A DNA stretch of 64,000 bases from DATBGS01 sp036557885 (GTDB taxonomy: Bacteria > Chloroflexota > Ktedonobacteria > Ktedonobacterales > DATBGS01). Numbering within the stretch: the stretch's first letter is position 1; every line of letters begins with the position of its first letter. The DNA is taken from contig DATBGS010000165.1 of assembly GCA_036557885.1 (NCBI GenBank), forward strand, positions 62,001 to 126,000, written 5' to 3'. A program made the position numbers and the translations under genes. Shown here piece by piece: positions 9,030-18,586 of the stretch. Under the pieces are notes generated by a model, which had not been told where the DNA came from, ran no database searches, and was given only the letters and a program-made list of their open reading frames with translations.

Positions 9030-10592
9030 CTACACCTTTGCTTTGCGCCAGTCTCCGCTGCGGAAGCGCCAGCTAGCCAGGCCCGCCTGCATCCAGAAAT
9101 CGCCCGCCATCGCCAGCCGCGCCCCAATCAACCCGAAGATGGGGATAAGCAGCAGCGCCAGTGGAAGGCGCACGCCCCAGGTGCCCGCCGCGCGCACAAC
9201 CACCGGAAATTTGGTATCGCCAGCCCCGCGCAGCGACCCGTTGCAGATGAAGCTCACGGACAGCGCGGGCAACGTCAGCAGCGAGAAGCGCAGCGCCCAG
9301 GTTCCTGCCTGCACCACGCCTGCATCAGCCACAAAGAGGTTGAGCAGCAGTTGCGGCAGGAATGCCGCGCAGAGTCCCATGCACAGCATAAACACAAAGC
9401 ACGGGCGCAGCGCAGCCCAGGCCGAACGCCGGGCCAGTTCTGGATTTTCCGCGCCTAATGCCTGCCCAACCAGCGTAGTCGCGGCTACCGCAAAACCCAA
9501 TCCTGGCAGCGTGCCGATGCTTTCCAGATTATTGATCGTTGTGTTGGCGGCATATACAGCCGCACCCAGATCAACGACAAAGCGGCTAAACGCAACAACC
9601 CCAAACTGGAGCACAAACAACTCGGCGGCTGAGGGCAGGCCAATGCGCAAGATGCGCCACATGACAATTCGATCTGGCCGCATTGCTGCGCGGGTGATAC
9701 GCGGGCTAACCGGATGCTGGCGAGTGAGAAAGAAGACAGCCAGCGCCGCGCCGAGCGTCCAACCAGCAGCCGCGCCACAGGCCGAGCCAATCACGCCCAG
9801 CGCGGGAATCCCCAGCCCTGGCAAGCCGTTCATCAGCAGCCAGGAAGCGGCAATATTGGTGCCGTTGACCACCATCATCACAATCAATGGGCGCCGCGTA
9901 TCGCCTGACCCACGCATGGAAGCGTTGGCCGCATACGCCACGCCTACCGCTGGCAAGCCCAGCGCAAAGATGCGCAGGAAAGCTGCCGCCAGATCAGCAA
10001 CCGTACCCTGGACGCCAATCACATCAATAACAACGCGGACCAGTGGCAGCGCCACCACCGTCAGCAAAATGCCAGATAACGCGCCCAAAATCAGCGCTTG
10101 CCCGGCGCTTCTGGTGCCCAGGCCACGATCTTTCGCGCCCACCGCCCGCGCAACCAGGGCCGTTGCGCCAACGCCAACCGCAAAGAAAAGCGTCAACACC
10201 ACCCAGGTAATCATCCCTGCCGCCCCGACGCCCGCAACGGCATCAGCACGGCCATAGCCAAGCTGCGCCATTGCCTGGGTGCTGAGATGCCCCGTCAAAA
10301 AAGTATCCGACAGGCCAACCAGCAGAGCCAACACTTGCTCACCAATCGCTGGCAGCGCCAGCGCCCAGACACGCCTGCTTAACGTGGCCGGGTTGATGGC
10401 TTCTGCCTGCGCAGAGACGCCCGCCTCATGTGTGGGCAACGCAATCGCCTGCGAGTGTTTGTGCCATCCGGCCAAAGGATGGCCGCCATGTACCAAAGAG
10501 CGCGTTGAAACAAACGAACGCATCATCAGAGACGATGCCGACAAAAAATGGCGCGTAATAATGCGCGCCGATGATAACCGGTCAGTGAACAT
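9030..10592 (-). CDS. MATE family efflux transporter
   Basis: A 520-residue integral membrane protein with roughly 12 hydrophobic helices in two homologous halves. MATE phrases include ALPAIGEQVLALLVGLSDTFL (helix 1), VGVAYAANASMRGSGDTRRP and its second-half counterpart SFICNGSLRGAGDTKFP, the duplicated R-G-x-G-D-T motif of the family. MATE proteins export cationic drugs or metabolites in exchange for Na+ or H+. The first 60 residues are extra and non-hydrophobic. ATG 10592 is supported by GAGGCGAGGAA directly upstream. A perfect inverted repeat at 10722-10741 lies about 130 bases upstream and could be an operator for it. Confidence 0.93.
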   Translation of the reverse strand: MFTDRLSSARIITRHFLSASSLMMRSFVSTRSLVHGGHPLAGWHKHSQAIALPTHEAGVSAQAEAINPATLSRRVWALALPAIGEQVLALLVGLSDTFLTGHLSTQAMAQLGYGRADAVAGVGAAGMITWVVLTLFFAVGVGATALVARAVGAKDRGLGTRSAGQALILGALSGILLTVVALPLVRVVIDVIGVQGTVADLAAAFLRIFALGLPAVGVAYAANASMRGSGDTRRPLIVMMVVNGTNIAASWLLMNGLPGLGIPALGVIGSACGAAAGWTLGAALAVFFLTRQHPVSPRITRAAMRPDRIVMWRILRIGLPSAAELFVLQFGVVAFSRFVVDLGAAVYAANTTINNLESIGTLPGLGFAVAATTLVGQALGAENPELARRSAWAALRPCFVFMLCMGLCAAFLPQLLLNLFVADAGVVQAGTWALRFSLLTLPALSVSFICNGSLRGAGDTKFPVVVRAAGTWGVRLPLALLLIPIFGLIGARLAMAGDFWMQAGLASWRFRSGDWRKAKV

Positions 10593-10721
10593 TTCCTCGC
10601 CTCAAAACACAACCGAGCTACCTATCCCCCATGCCCACCCACCCTGCCTCCGTAGCCCCCACGAGCCGCGTCACACGACGCTAACTCGTGTATGGTTCTA
10701 TACAATGAGACGAGGCGCGAG

Positions 10722-10741
10722 CCTTTACGGTAACGTAAAGG
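10722..10741. promoter_or_regulatory. Perfect inverted repeat, MerR-operator-like
   Basis: CCTTTACG-GTAA-CGTAAAGG, with 8-base perfect arms and a 4-base centre, sits in the divergent region between the MATE exporter and the beta-helix lipoprotein. Size and symmetry resemble MerR- or TetR-class operators. No regulator gene is next to it. Confidence 0.45.
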
Positions 10742-10859
10742 ATGGTGATTTTGATCACATTTCGGGAAACTTGACGACAACTCATCAGGCTACTACAATG
10801 GGCGCTACCTGAGACCAGGCTCATGCCTCTGCCTGGAACTATACAAGGAGGGGTTGTTA

Positions 10860-12554
10860 ATGCTCAGAAAGAACATCCCTGATCAAGCTTTCCTCCGTTT
10901 GTTTGGGCTAAGCGGCTTGCTCTTGCTGCTGATGGGGCTGCTAGCTGGCTGCGCATCCTCAAGCAACCAACAAGTCAGCCCCGGCCCATTTCCAAGCCAA
11001 CCAATGGCAATGCCCGCGCCAGACCCCTCGCTCTCCCCGATTTTATATGTCCCTGAAGACTACACTACGATTCAGGGCGCCGTAGACGCGGCGCATCCCG
11101 GCCAGATCGTTTCAATTGCCCCAGGCATCTATCACGAAGCAGTCAGGGTGAAAACTTCAGGGATAACGATTCGGGGCCTGGATCGCAATCAGGTCATTCT
11201 GGAGGGGGATTACAAACTCCCCAATGCCATTGAGATCGAGTCAAATCAGGTCGTGGTGGAGAACATGACCGCGCGCCATTACGCCGGTAACGGCTTCTAT
11301 TGGGATGGCGGGGAAGATACCTCGAATCCGCTGATAGGGTATCGCGGTAGCTATCTCACGGCTATTTCCAATGGGGATTATGGCATCTACGCTTTCAACG
11401 CGCAGGATGGCATGTTTGACCATGACTACGCCTCTGGCAGTCCGGATTCTGGTTTTTACATCGGGCAGTGCTACCCCTGCAACGCCATCATCTCCAATGT
11501 CACTTCCGAATGGAACGCGCTGGGCTACTCTGGGACCAACGCGGGTGGCAACCTGATCATCCGCGATTCCGTCTGGGATAACAACATGTCGGGCATCCTG
11601 CCAAACACGCTGGATTCCGAGAAAAATCCCCCAGAACACCAGACGACGATTTACAACAATTTAGTCTACAGCAACAACAACGCCAAAGCGCCAGCAAAGC
11701 CCCTGGAATACGCGCTGATTGGAACAGGCATTGGCCTGCCAGGAGGGAACGGCAATGTCGTGATTGATAATACGGTGCGCGACCAGCAAAACTACGGCAT
11801 CATCATTATCGGCAACCTGGATGACAATTTCTGGGTGGCCTCCGACAACCGCATTATTGGCAACACCGTCAGCAACTCCGGCGTGGCTGATCTGGTGCTG
11901 TCATCGCCCACCGGCACAGGCAATTGCTTCTCGGACAACACAGCGGATAGCTCGCTCCCGCCGCTGATTCAACAGAAATACCCCTGCGATTCAGGATTAG
12001 CGCAATTGCAAGGTGGAGATTTGGGCATCACGCCGGTGGTGCTCTCGCGCTTCATTTACGCCAGAAGTGGGAGCTTCCATCCAACCAAATACAACGACCC
12101 GCTTGTCCCCACGCCACCCGCGCAGCCCGACATGCTGAACTCGGACGGCCCAGCGCTGCCCATCTTTACCGATCTAAGCCTCTTTAACGTGCCTGCCGCT
12201 GGCGCCACCCCTAACATTGATAGCTCAGACCTGACACCACTTGCCTCTGGAGGAATCGCCGTGTTTCACCTTTTGCTAGCACTCTATGGGGACGTTCTGC
12301 CCATTGCTTTATATGCCGCCTGGTTGTCAGTTGGGTTCTGGGATTTGGGCCGCAACGAAAAACTCTCCAGCGGCGTCAAGCTCGTCTGGATGGCAGTAAT
12401 GGTGGTCATTCCCATTCTTGGCCCCATTGCCTACTTCTTCTTTGGGCGTTCGGCCCTGTCGCGCTCGTTCCGCATCATGTTTGTGGTTGGCGCGCCAGTG
12501 CTGTTCCTGGCAATGGCGGGCCTGCTCACCTGGGTTGCTTCAATGAGCGGCTAG
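10860..12554 (+). CDS. Beta-helix lipoprotein with PLDc_N-like C-terminal membrane domain
   Basis: A 564-residue protein. The N terminus has a lipoprotein signal (hydrophobic LLLLLMGLLAGC, lipobox LAGC near residue 31) and a Ser/Pro-rich linker. Residues of about 65-370 are a right-handed parallel beta-helix of the NosD/pectate-lyase type: YTTIQGAVDAAHPGQIVSIAPGIY, ITIRGLDRNQVILEGD, then repeated NxVxxN-type rungs. The last 100 residues hold three hydrophobic segments containing VIPILGPIAYFFFGRS, the phrase of the PLDc_N membrane domain. The start is ATG 10860, nine bases after a perfect AGGAGG; TTG at 10854 is in frame but too close. It likely binds or cleaves an extracellular polysaccharide while anchored to the membrane at both ends (inference). 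Confidence 0.8.
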   Translation: MLRKNIPDQAFLRLFGLSGLLLLLMGLLAGCASSSNQQVSPGPFPSQPMAMPAPDPSLSPILYVPEDYTTIQGAVDAAHPGQIVSIAPGIYHEAVRVKTSGITIRGLDRNQVILEGDYKLPNAIEIESNQVVVENMTARHYAGNGFYWDGGEDTSNPLIGYRGSYLTAISNGDYGIYAFNAQDGMFDHDYASGSPDSGFYIGQCYPCNAIISNVTSEWNALGYSGTNAGGNLIIRDSVWDNNMSGILPNTLDSEKNPPEHQTTIYNNLVYSNNNAKAPAKPLEYALIGTGIGLPGGNGNVVIDNTVRDQQNYGIIIIGNLDDNFWVASDNRIIGNTVSNSGVADLVLSSPTGTGNCFSDNTADSSLPPLIQQKYPCDSGLAQLQGGDLGITPVVLSRFIYARSGSFHPTKYNDPLVPTPPAQPDMLNSDGPALPIFTDLSLFNVPAAGATPNIDSSDLTPLASGGIAVFHLLLALYGDVLPIALYAAWLSVGFWDLGRNEKLSSGVKLVWMAVMVVIPILGPIAYFFFGRSALSRSFRIMFVVGAPVLFLAMAGLLTWVASMSG

Positions 12555-12561
12555 GGTGCTG

Positions 12562-12616
12562 GCGGTTGAAACCGCGCCTAAGGGCCTTACGGCCACAAAA
12601 CCTGCCTTCGCAGGTT
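12562..12616. repeat. Double palindrome between convergent genes
   Basis: GCGGTT-GA-AACCGC (12562-12575) and AACCTGC-CTTC-GCAGGTT (12599-12616) form two hairpins between the convergent lipoprotein and mutL genes. No T-run follows. This looks like a dispersed palindromic repeat that may also end transcription from both sides. Confidence 0.5.
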
Positions 12617-12637
12617 CAGAAGAACGCAGAGCCAGCA

Positions 12638-14452
12638 TTACCATCCGAACTGACGGATGAGGAATTGCGGACTATAGTGCAGCAGCAAGGGGCTGCCATG
12701 CGGACAGACAGCCGGGGCCGAGGTCTGGCGCAGCCGGGCCAGAAGCTCCTGCTGCTCCCCAGGCGCAAGCAACCTGCCGCGCTTGATTGCTGCGTGGCAA
12801 GCCACCGCCGCGCAGAAGCGATCTTGCCAGTTCTCCACATCCTCTGCCGCTTCGATTGCCAAAGTGGACAAAGAGGCATGCAGCCCTTCTCCATCGGCCA
12901 GAGCAGGCACAGAGCGAATCAAAAAGCTGCGCCCGCCAAAGCGCTCGCAGGCAAAACCCAGCGCGGCCAGCGCGGGCAGCCGCTCCTCCAGCAGTGCCGC
13001 CTGCCGCCCCGAAAGCTCGATAATCACCGGCTCCAGCAAAAGCTGGCCCTGGCCCTCCGGCAGCACCTCCTGCTCGTCTCCTGGCATCTGCTCCGGGTCA
13101 AATTCATCCTCAAACAGCACATCGGCTTCTGGCGCCTTGCTCATTTCGAGATTCCCTACCATGCGATGCCGCAGGTATTCGTAGATGATGCGCTCGTGGG
13201 CGCGATGCTGGTCCACCAGATACAGGCCGCCTTGCTGATCTTCGGCCAAAATGAGCGTCTGGCGAATCTGGGCAAGTGGTGTCAACTCGCCCAACATCCC
13301 CTGCTCAAGGGGACGCGCTTCCTCTGCAAAGAAGCCGTTTGGCTCGGCTAGCGGAAAACCGCGCCGTCTGCGAACCAGAGGCAGCCGGAACTGCGCCACA
13401 TTGCCGGGGCCAGGCAGCGGCTCCTCTGGCGGCTGAAGTGCGCTTTGTCCCAACGCTCCATGCACCGCAGTCGTGAGCGCCGCGCAAATCTCCTCCGCGT
13501 GCAGCAGCTTGACCTCGGCTTTGGTGGGGTGGATATTGGCGTCCAGCATCTCAGGCGCCACCCGAATTTGGATGGCCGCTAGTGGGTGCCGTCCCTTTGG
13601 CAGCACCGGGCGATACCCCAGTTCCAGCGCTGTCAGCAATTCCTGCGATTGCACCCAGCGCCCATTCACAAACAGCATGAGATGTTGCCGCCCGCTCTGG
13701 CTCAGCGAGCGCCCGCCCAGCACGCCGCTGATCTGGGCGCCAGCTACCTCAAGCGGCCCAAAAGAAACCAGCGTCTGCAACGAGGGCAGGCTGTAGACCT
13801 CAGCCAATGCCCGCTCCATGCTGCCACTGCCGCTGGTCTGGAACGAGAGGCGCCCCTCAAGCGTCAGCCCAATCTTCAGATGGGGATAGGCGATGGCATA
13901 GCGGCGGGTAAGCTGCGCCAGATGCGCCGATTCCGTGCGCGCCCCCTTCAGAAAGCGCAGCCGCGCCGGAACATTTTGAAACAGGTCGCGCACAATCACG
14001 GTACTCCCGCGTGGACGCGCCCGGTGTCCGCGCTGGATGACCTCACCACCGCGCACCATCAGCAGCGTCGCCAGGCCGCTTTCTTCGGCTTCGGTAATCA
14101 TGGTCACTTCGGCAATGGTCGCAATGCTTGCCAGCGCCTCGCCGCGAAAGCCGAGCGTGTGCAGGTGGCTCAGGTCTTCGGCTGAGCGTATCTTGCTGGT
14201 GGCATACCGGCTAAAGGCCAGTTCCACCTCATCCGCCGGAATGCCGATGCCATCATCGCTGACGCGCAGCAGGCGCAGGCCACCGCCGCGCACCTCAATC
14301 TTGATCTCGCTGGCCCCGGCGTCAATCGCGTTTTCCAGCAACTCTTTCAGCGCCGACATTGGGCGCTCAATCACTTCGCCCGCTGCAATCTGCTCCGCCA
14401 CGTCTGGCGGCAACAGCGCAATAGCTTGCCGGGCAAATTGGGTGAGGGGCAT
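12638..14452 (-). CDS. mutL: DNA mismatch repair protein MutL
   Basis: A 604-residue GHKL ATPase that links MutS mismatch recognition to strand incision. ATPase motifs are at the N terminus: VIERPMSALKELLENAIDAG (motif I with catalytic Glu), DDGIGI and RYATSKI, then HTLGFRGEALASI. The C-terminal dimerisation domain has DQHRAHERIIYE, which keeps the D-Q-H-x(3)-E-x(4)-E spacing of the endonuclease site although its usual Ala is Arg, plus ACHAAIK and CPHGSP, so this is the nicking type of MutL. ATG 14452 follows GAGGAAAC. It lies directly downstream of mutS, with 110 bases holding a palindromic repeat between them, so the two are probably co-transcribed. Confidence 0.97.
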   Translation of the reverse strand: MPLTQFARQAIALLPPDVAEQIAAGEVIERPMSALKELLENAIDAGASEIKIEVRGGGLRLLRVSDDGIGIPADEVELAFSRYATSKIRSAEDLSHLHTLGFRGEALASIATIAEVTMITEAEESGLATLLMVRGGEVIQRGHRARPRGSTVIVRDLFQNVPARLRFLKGARTESAHLAQLTRRYAIAYPHLKIGLTLEGRLSFQTSGSGSMERALAEVYSLPSLQTLVSFGPLEVAGAQISGVLGGRSLSQSGRQHLMLFVNGRWVQSQELLTALELGYRPVLPKGRHPLAAIQIRVAPEMLDANIHPTKAEVKLLHAEEICAALTTAVHGALGQSALQPPEEPLPGPGNVAQFRLPLVRRRRGFPLAEPNGFFAEEARPLEQGMLGELTPLAQIRQTLILAEDQQGGLYLVDQHRAHERIIYEYLRHRMVGNLEMSKAPEADVLFEDEFDPEQMPGDEQEVLPEGQGQLLLEPVIIELSGRQAALLEERLPALAALGFACERFGGRSFLIRSVPALADGEGLHASLSTLAIEAAEDVENWQDRFCAAVACHAAIKRGRLLAPGEQQELLARLRQTSAPAVCPHGSPLLLHYSPQFLIRQFGW

Positions 14453-14500
14453 AGTGTTTCCTCTGTGTATTTCGATGGTCGCTGTTGCTCACTGTTGCTC

Positions 14501-14555
14501 GTAGCACCGGCGTCCCTGCCGGCGCCTCGTTCCCCGGCACGGAGGCCGGGGCTAC
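14501..14555. repeat. REP-like cloverleaf repeat in the mutS-mutL gap
   Basis: An outer GTAGC/GCTAC stem encloses two GC-rich hairpins (ACCGGC..GCCGGC and CCCCGGC..GCCGGGG). Shorter relatives with the same GTAGCACCAGC-type core occur at 60494-60526 and 61533-61565. All three copies lie outside the tRNA-bounded island. Confidence 0.5.
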
Positions 14556-14562
14556 AAACTCC

Positions 14563-17271
14563 TCAATGCGAATTGTTTGTTCCGGTTGCTTGTTGTTGCA
14601 GCAGCGCCCTGGCCTGCTGCTGAAGCGCAAACAGGCGATTCATCGCTTCCAGCGGCGTGATGGCAGCCACATTCAAGCCCAGCAATTCTTGCAAAAAGCT
14701 GCTGGCCGCTGGCTCAAGCAGCAGTGCTGGCAAAGAGCCGCTTGGCGGGCGTGCTGGCAGATAAGGCGTTTTCTGTTCAGCCACCAGCGCCAGCGGCTGC
14801 TCTGCTGCCTGCAAACGTTCCAGCCGCTCGCCTTCCATCTGGCTCAGCACCTCGCGTGCTCGCTGGATAATCCCTGGTGGCATGCCTGCCAGCCGCGCCA
14901 CCTGAATGCCATAGCTGCGACCGCCGCTGCCAGGTACCATCCGATGCAGGAAGATAATCTCCTCATTCTGTTCGTTAATCGCCATTGTGTAGGCGCGCAG
15001 CCCTGGCAGCACGTCCGTCAGTTGGGCAAGTTCATGGTAATGCGTGGCAAAGAGCGTGCGCGCGCCCAGGTTTTCATGCAGGTGCTCCACAACCGCCCTG
15101 GCAATCGCCAGCCCGTCATACGTGCTGGTGCCCCGGCCAATCTCATCCAACACAATCAGGCTGTGGCGCGTGGCGTGGTGCAGGATGGTCGCCGTCTCCA
15201 CCATCTCCACCATAAACGTAGATTGCCCGCTGGCAATGTCATCATGCGCACCCACGCGCGTAAAGATGCGATCTACCAGGCCAATGCGCGCCTGCCGCGC
15301 CGGAACAAAGCTGCCAATCTGCGCCATCAGACAGATCAAGGCCACCTGACGCAAAAACGTAGACTTTCCAGCCATGTTGGGGCCAGTCAGCAAAAAGATG
15401 CTGCCCGCCTCCTCGCCCAGCGCGGCGTCATTGGGAATAAACTCAGCCCCATCTAACATCTGCTCCACTACCGGGTGCCTGCCAGCGGTAATTGCCAGGC
15501 CGGTTGTGGTGTCTAACTGCGGGCGCGCATAGCCGTTGCGCGCGGCCACTTCTGCCAAACCGAGCAGCACATCCAGCCGCGCCAGGGCAGCGGCAGAGAT
15601 GCTCAGTCGTGGATAATGCACGCCCGCCTGTCGCAGCAGATCAGCATACAGCGCGCGCTCAAGCTCCTCAATGCGTTCTTCGGCGTTGAGGATGCGCGCC
15701 TCGTGGTCTTTGAGTTCAGGAGTGATATAGCGCTCGCCATTCACCAGCGTTTGCTTGCGCAGATAATCGCCGGGCACGCGCATAGCGTTGGCGCGGCTCA
15801 CCTCCAGGTAATAGCCAAAGACCTTGTTATACCCGACTTTGAGCGTTTTTATGCCAGTGCGTTCGCGCTCGGCAGCCTCCAGCCCGGCAATCCAGCGGCG
15901 CGATTCGCTGATGGAATCTATCAACGTATCCAGATCGGCGCTGTAGCCGCGCTTGATCGTGCGGTTTTCGCCATCCTCGCCAACCGAGATGGCGCGCTCG
16001 ATCAGCCCAACAAACTCCGGGCAGGCGTCCAGCGCCTCATTTTGCTCTTGCAGCAGCGCGCTAGTCGCGGAGCCGAGCACGTCTTGCAACGGGGGAATCA
16101 CTTTCAGAAACTCGCGCAGCCCCAGCAGTTCGCGGGGAATCGCTGTGCCCTGGCGCACACGCCCGGCCAGCCGCTCCAGATCACCCAGGCCATCCAGCAA
16201 GCCGCCCAGCCTGGAGCGCAGCGGGGGCCGGTCAACCAGTTCTTCCAGCGCATCATAGCGACGATTCAGTTCAACCAGATCAACCAGCGGCTGCGTCAGC
16301 ACGCGCCGCATTAGCCGCCCGCCCATCGCGGTGCGCGTCTGGTCCAACACTCCCAGCAGCGACCCCTTGACTCCGCCGCGCGTCCCTTCCAAGAGTTCCA
16401 GATTGCGCTGCGTATGCCCATCCAGAATCATATACGCATCGGCAGTGTAGGTGCGCAGGCCAATCAGCAGGCGCAGCAGGGCGGGATTCATCTTCTCCAG
16501 ATAAGCGAGAATCGCCCCAGCCGCAGCAATCGCCAGCGGAAGCTGCGCGCAGCCATAGGCTTCCAGCGTGCTCACCCCAAAATGGCGACACAGCCGAACG
16601 CGAGCCGCCTCTGGCTCAAACGTTGGCGCGGGAAGCATAGTAAGCGTGGTAGGCGCGGGCAAGATGAAGGGCTTGATCTGCGCTGGTTCGCTGCCTTCAG
16701 CGCCCGCCGCGTGTCCGGCCAGCTTTGGCGGGTCAAACGTGACCGCCAGCAAACACTCCACCGGGCGCAGGCGATGCAGTTCCGCCTCCACTGCTGCTGG
16801 TAAGCTCCCCGCTGGAAAACTGGTGACGGCAAACTCGCCAGTGGTCACGTCCACATACGCCAGCCCAGCGGCGTGCTTATCGCGGCTCAGTGCGACAGCC
16901 GCCAGATAGTTATTCTGGCGTGGCGGCACCAGCCCAGGCTCGGAAAGTGTCCCTGGTGTCAGGATGCGCGTAACGGCACGCTCCACCAGCCGTTTTCCTG
17001 GCTCGCCGATCTGTTCGCAGACCGCCACCTTGTAGCCTTTTGCCACCAGCCGCCCCACATAGGTTTCCAGCGCGTGTACGGGGATGCCCGCCAGCGGCAC
17101 GCGAGTCGCTGCGCCAAAGTCCCGCGCCGTTAAGACGATCTGGAGTTCGCGGGCGGCAATCTGCGCATCCTCATCGAAGGTTTCGTAAAAATCCCCCATT
17201 TGGAAGAGCAAGATGGCATCCTGGTGCTGCGATTTAATTTGTACATATTGGCGTCGCGCGGGGGTGGTCAT
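14563..17271 (-). CDS. mutS: DNA mismatch repair protein MutS
   Basis: A 902-residue mismatch-recognition ATPase. The N-terminal domain has the FYE mismatch-wedge motif in LFQMGDFYETF; the connector, core (levers, clamp) and ATPase follow in normal order. Walker A is GPNMAGKST, then STFMVEMVE, Walker B VLDEIGRGTSTYDG and a downstream 'FATHYHEL'. The C-terminal helix-turn-helix region for dimerisation is present. Length is normal. ATG 17271 is chosen because GAGGG sits 7 bases upstream and the conserved protein starts there; the frame opens 15 codons earlier at 17316. It is upstream of mutL on the same strand. Confidence 0.97.
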   Translation of the reverse strand: MTTPARRQYVQIKSQHQDAILLFQMGDFYETFDEDAQIAARELQIVLTARDFGAATRVPLAGIPVHALETYVGRLVAKGYKVAVCEQIGEPGKRLVERAVTRILTPGTLSEPGLVPPRQNNYLAAVALSRDKHAAGLAYVDVTTGEFAVTSFPAGSLPAAVEAELHRLRPVECLLAVTFDPPKLAGHAAGAEGSEPAQIKPFILPAPTTLTMLPAPTFEPEAARVRLCRHFGVSTLEAYGCAQLPLAIAAAGAILAYLEKMNPALLRLLIGLRTYTADAYMILDGHTQRNLELLEGTRGGVKGSLLGVLDQTRTAMGGRLMRRVLTQPLVDLVELNRRYDALEELVDRPPLRSRLGGLLDGLGDLERLAGRVRQGTAIPRELLGLREFLKVIPPLQDVLGSATSALLQEQNEALDACPEFVGLIERAISVGEDGENRTIKRGYSADLDTLIDSISESRRWIAGLEAAERERTGIKTLKVGYNKVFGYYLEVSRANAMRVPGDYLRKQTLVNGERYITPELKDHEARILNAEERIEELERALYADLLRQAGVHYPRLSISAAALARLDVLLGLAEVAARNGYARPQLDTTTGLAITAGRHPVVEQMLDGAEFIPNDAALGEEAGSIFLLTGPNMAGKSTFLRQVALICLMAQIGSFVPARQARIGLVDRIFTRVGAHDDIASGQSTFMVEMVETATILHHATRHSLIVLDEIGRGTSTYDGLAIARAVVEHLHENLGARTLFATHYHELAQLTDVLPGLRAYTMAINEQNEEIIFLHRMVPGSGGRSYGIQVARLAGMPPGIIQRAREVLSQMEGERLERLQAAEQPLALVAEQKTPYLPARPPSGSLPALLLEPAASSFLQELLGLNVAAITPLEAMNRLFALQQQARALLQQQATGTNNSH

Positions 17272-17440
17272 CGCCAAGCCCTCAGCAAAATAGAATGGGC
17301 GTTCCAATCTCGCCACCCACCAATTGTAGCATGTTTCCGGGTGGGGTGACGAGACACTCAGAAGTGCAAAAATACTCTTACAGAGAGGTTCTTTTCGCGC
17401 CCTGCTGAGGTGGAAATCTTTGCGCGTGGGCTATGTATCG

Positions 17441-18487
17441 CTAGCCTTGCTTCTGGAGGCTGCCCCTGTCAATGCGCAGCGCCCCTTTCTCCAGAATGAC
17501 GATGTAGTAGCCGGTGTAGGTGGTGGTCACTTGCGAGCCATTTTTGTTATCCAGGGCTACTAGCATCACATTCACCTGGATGGTGCCATTAGAAAGCGTC
17601 TGGGCGCCTTGAATGGTAAGGTTATCTTGAACGGTGGTCAGGAAGCCATTCTTAAAGCTCTGGCGCGATTGTTTTTGCTGATACGACTGGGAAAGCAGAT
17701 CATACGCGGCGTCAAAGTCTCGCGCGTTAATGTCAGCATAAAACTGATTCACCAGCGCCGTTGCGCTCTCTGTCGTCAGCACCACCTGAGTCGGGCCAGC
17801 GGTAACAACAGTGGTCGCAGTAATAATCGGCGCGGTGGTGGCTGTTGGATTGTCGCCTGTTTGCGGGCTATTGCCCGAAGTCAGTGCCAGCACCGCGCCA
17901 CCGCCCGCAATCAGCAACACGCCCACAATCACCAGACCAATAATAAGCGGCCAGCGGCTCTTTTTAGGAGGAGGCGCGGTAGGGTAGCCTGGAGGCGGGC
18001 CATCCCTGTAGCCTGGGCCGCTGCGTGCCGGGCCTGACGGCTGGCTGTATGGCGACACCGCAGAGAAGGTAGGCGCGTCGTAAGGCACAGGCGATGGCGC
18101 CGGATGATATGGCGCGTTGTATGGCTGGCTGATCTGCGGCTGCGGCGGGTAGCCTGTGGCTGGCGCAGCAGCCCCTCGCGTCTGAAAGGATGCCTGCGGG
18201 TCTTGAAAGCTGACGCCCAGTGTCGGCGCATCGTTGATTGATTCATCAACAACGAGCGGGCTGAGCGAACCAACCGGCGCCCCACAGCGGCGACAGGTGC
18301 GATCTTGCGCCGTTAGCAAAAATCCGCAGTTTCCACAGTGCATCGCCCCTCTGGGTCCGCTGCCGGGTGGCTGAGAAACCTGCTCAACGCGGGTGGCATT
18401 GTCATCATTACGCGCGCCGCAGTGCTGACAAAAAAGCTGGCCTGGAATCAACGGCTTGCCACAGGAGCCACAGTGTTCAACGCTCAT
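17441..18487 (-). CDS. Zinc-ribbon membrane protein with extracytoplasmic NTF2/DUF4878-like domain
   Basis: A 348-residue protein. The N terminus holds two CxxC-x(n)-CxxC zinc ribbons (CGSCGKPL..CQHCGARN and CGNCGFLL..CRRCGAPV, residues 6-72), followed by a Pro/Tyr-rich linker of about 90 residues, one transmembrane helix (WPLIIGLVIVGVLLIAGG) near residue 185, and an extracytoplasmic domain with 'TALVNQFYADINARDFDAAYDLLS', typical of DUF4878/NTF2-like folds. Such proteins are common in Chloroflexota and Actinobacteria; their function is unknown. ATG 18487 follows GAGGGGG at 7 bases. It lies between lon and mutS on the same strand. Confidence 0.75.
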   Translation of the reverse strand: MSVEHCGSCGKPLIPGQLFCQHCGARNDDNATRVEQVSQPPGSGPRGAMHCGNCGFLLTAQDRTCRRCGAPVGSLSPLVVDESINDAPTLGVSFQDPQASFQTRGAAAPATGYPPQPQISQPYNAPYHPAPSPVPYDAPTFSAVSPYSQPSGPARSGPGYRDGPPPGYPTAPPPKKSRWPLIIGLVIVGVLLIAGGGAVLALTSGNSPQTGDNPTATTAPIITATTVVTAGPTQVVLTTESATALVNQFYADINARDFDAAYDLLSQSYQQKQSRQSFKNGFLTTVQDNLTIQGAQTLSNGTIQVNVMLVALDNKNGSQVTTTYTGYYIVILEKGALRIDRGSLQKQG

Positions 18488-18586
18488 CGCTTGCCCCCTC
18501 AGAGCCAGGTATACAGATGCCCCAGCAATGCAGGTCGTCTTTACAGTCCGCTGATACCTGCCCGCACGCTTTCTGCCGCCATTTTA

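Noticed and set aside
9043..10257. A 404-codon plus-strand frame opposite the MATE gene
   Set aside because: Antisense shadow of a GC-rich gene; the protein is Ala/Ser/Pro/Thr-rich low complexity with no domain.
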